From Hydrogenothermaceae bacterium (GTDB taxonomy: Bacteria > Aquificota > Aquificia > Aquificales > Hydrogenothermaceae): a DNA stretch of 5,825 nt. A program made the position numbers and the translations under genes. The stretch covers positions 1 through 5,825 of the forward strand of contig DTZN01000150.1 of NCBI GenBank assembly GCA_012961365.1, given 5' to 3'. Under the pieces are notes generated by a model, which saw only the letters and a program-made list of their open reading frames with translations, was not told where the DNA came from and did no database searches. This document shows, piece by piece, positions 5,653-5,825 of the stretch. Every line of letters starts with the position of its first letter. Position 1 is the first letter of the stretch.

Positions 5653-5825
5653 AAAAACTAATTGCAAGAGGTAGAGCCAAATCTAAAGTTGGGATATTGG
5701 CATCTGTTAATAGATTGAAATTATCTATTTCTTCTTCTTCAGAAGAGTTTTTATTAGATTTCTTTTTTTCTGAGATAATTTCTTGTGTTTTAGCATTATC
5801 ATCTAAACTAATAGTATCATTACTA
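5558..5825 (-). CDS. Unknown protein, partial, entering from the right edge
   Basis: On the minus strand the frame is open from the window edge to a TAG at 5560-5558, 89 codons. The first 57 or so look like real protein: a hydrophilic, charged stretch with EKKKSNKNSSEEEEIDNF, then FNLLTDANIPTLDLALPLAI. The strand is purine-rich there, as in the other genes. From about 5652 downward the frame runs antisense through the EAL coding region, so the last roughly 30 codons (STFQQIHLHFRNLLYS and on) are probably not native. I do not recognise the family. Most likely this gene, like the sensor gene, has been cut at a junction near 5645-5660. Alternatives are a true convergent overlap of 95 bases or an assembly chimera. 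Confidence 0.5.
   Translation of the reverse strand, partial: SNDTISLDDNAKTQEIISEKKKSNKNSSEEEEIDNFNLLTDANIPTLDLALPLAISFSTFQQIHLHFRNLLYSLILRFQTSIYFLNSY

Noticed and set aside
5646..5825. Open plus-strand frame (KVEKLIARGRAKSKVGILASV...) that could be a frameshifted continuation of the EAL domain
   Set aside because: It lacks the IDDFG block and any later EAL motif, and its Ser/Phe/Leu-rich second half is the typical antisense of the acidic, lysine-rich minus-strand frame.

Overview
The window is strongly A+T-rich with densely packed genes. The gene set is a ferrous-iron transporter, a cytoplasmic cyclophilin, a periplasmic diheme peroxidase and a membrane c-di-GMP-type sensor. Together with Lys/Ile/Asn/Glu-rich proteins, this suits a low-G+C microaerophilic or chemolithotrophic Gram-negative bacterium. 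A Hydrogenothermaceae-like member of the Aquificota is my best guess, with a low-G+C Campylobacterota as the alternative. This is inferred from protein style only; there is no rRNA or other marker here.

Layout. (1) Positions 1-1848, plus strand: the 3' nine-tenths or so of feoB, cut by the left edge. It ends in a hairpin/T-tract terminator that lies inside the tail of the convergent gene. (2) Positions 2819-1837, minus strand: a two-gene unit of a PpiB-like cyclophilin followed, with a 4-base ATGA overlap, by an unrecognised 153-residue protein. A start-less coding remnant (about 29 codons) sits immediately upstream of ppiB. (3) Positions 2937-3869, plus strand: a diheme cytochrome c peroxidase/MauG-family gene with a good promoter and ribosome binding site, interrupted by an in-frame TAG at 3624-3626 and otherwise intact in the same frame. 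(4) Positions 3859-5652, plus strand: overlapping the peroxidase by 11 bases, a membrane-anchored sensor with a DAHL-like periplasmic helical domain, a degenerate GGDEF domain and an EAL domain that stops about halfway. (5) Positions 5825-5558, minus strand: a partial gene entering from the right edge that runs into the broken EAL gene and overlaps its end antisense.

Overall, the left part (feoB, ppiB and its partner) looks healthy. The right part looks like a decaying or rearranged accessory locus: the peroxidase has a nonsense codon, the EAL protein has lost its second half, and the right-edge gene has probably lost its native 3' end at the same junction. If intact in relatives, the peroxidase-sensor pair would be a plausible peroxide or redox-linked signalling operon. 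No tRNA, rRNA, CRISPR array, insertion sequence or convincing long repeat is visible, and no gene-free stretch exceeds 300 bases.
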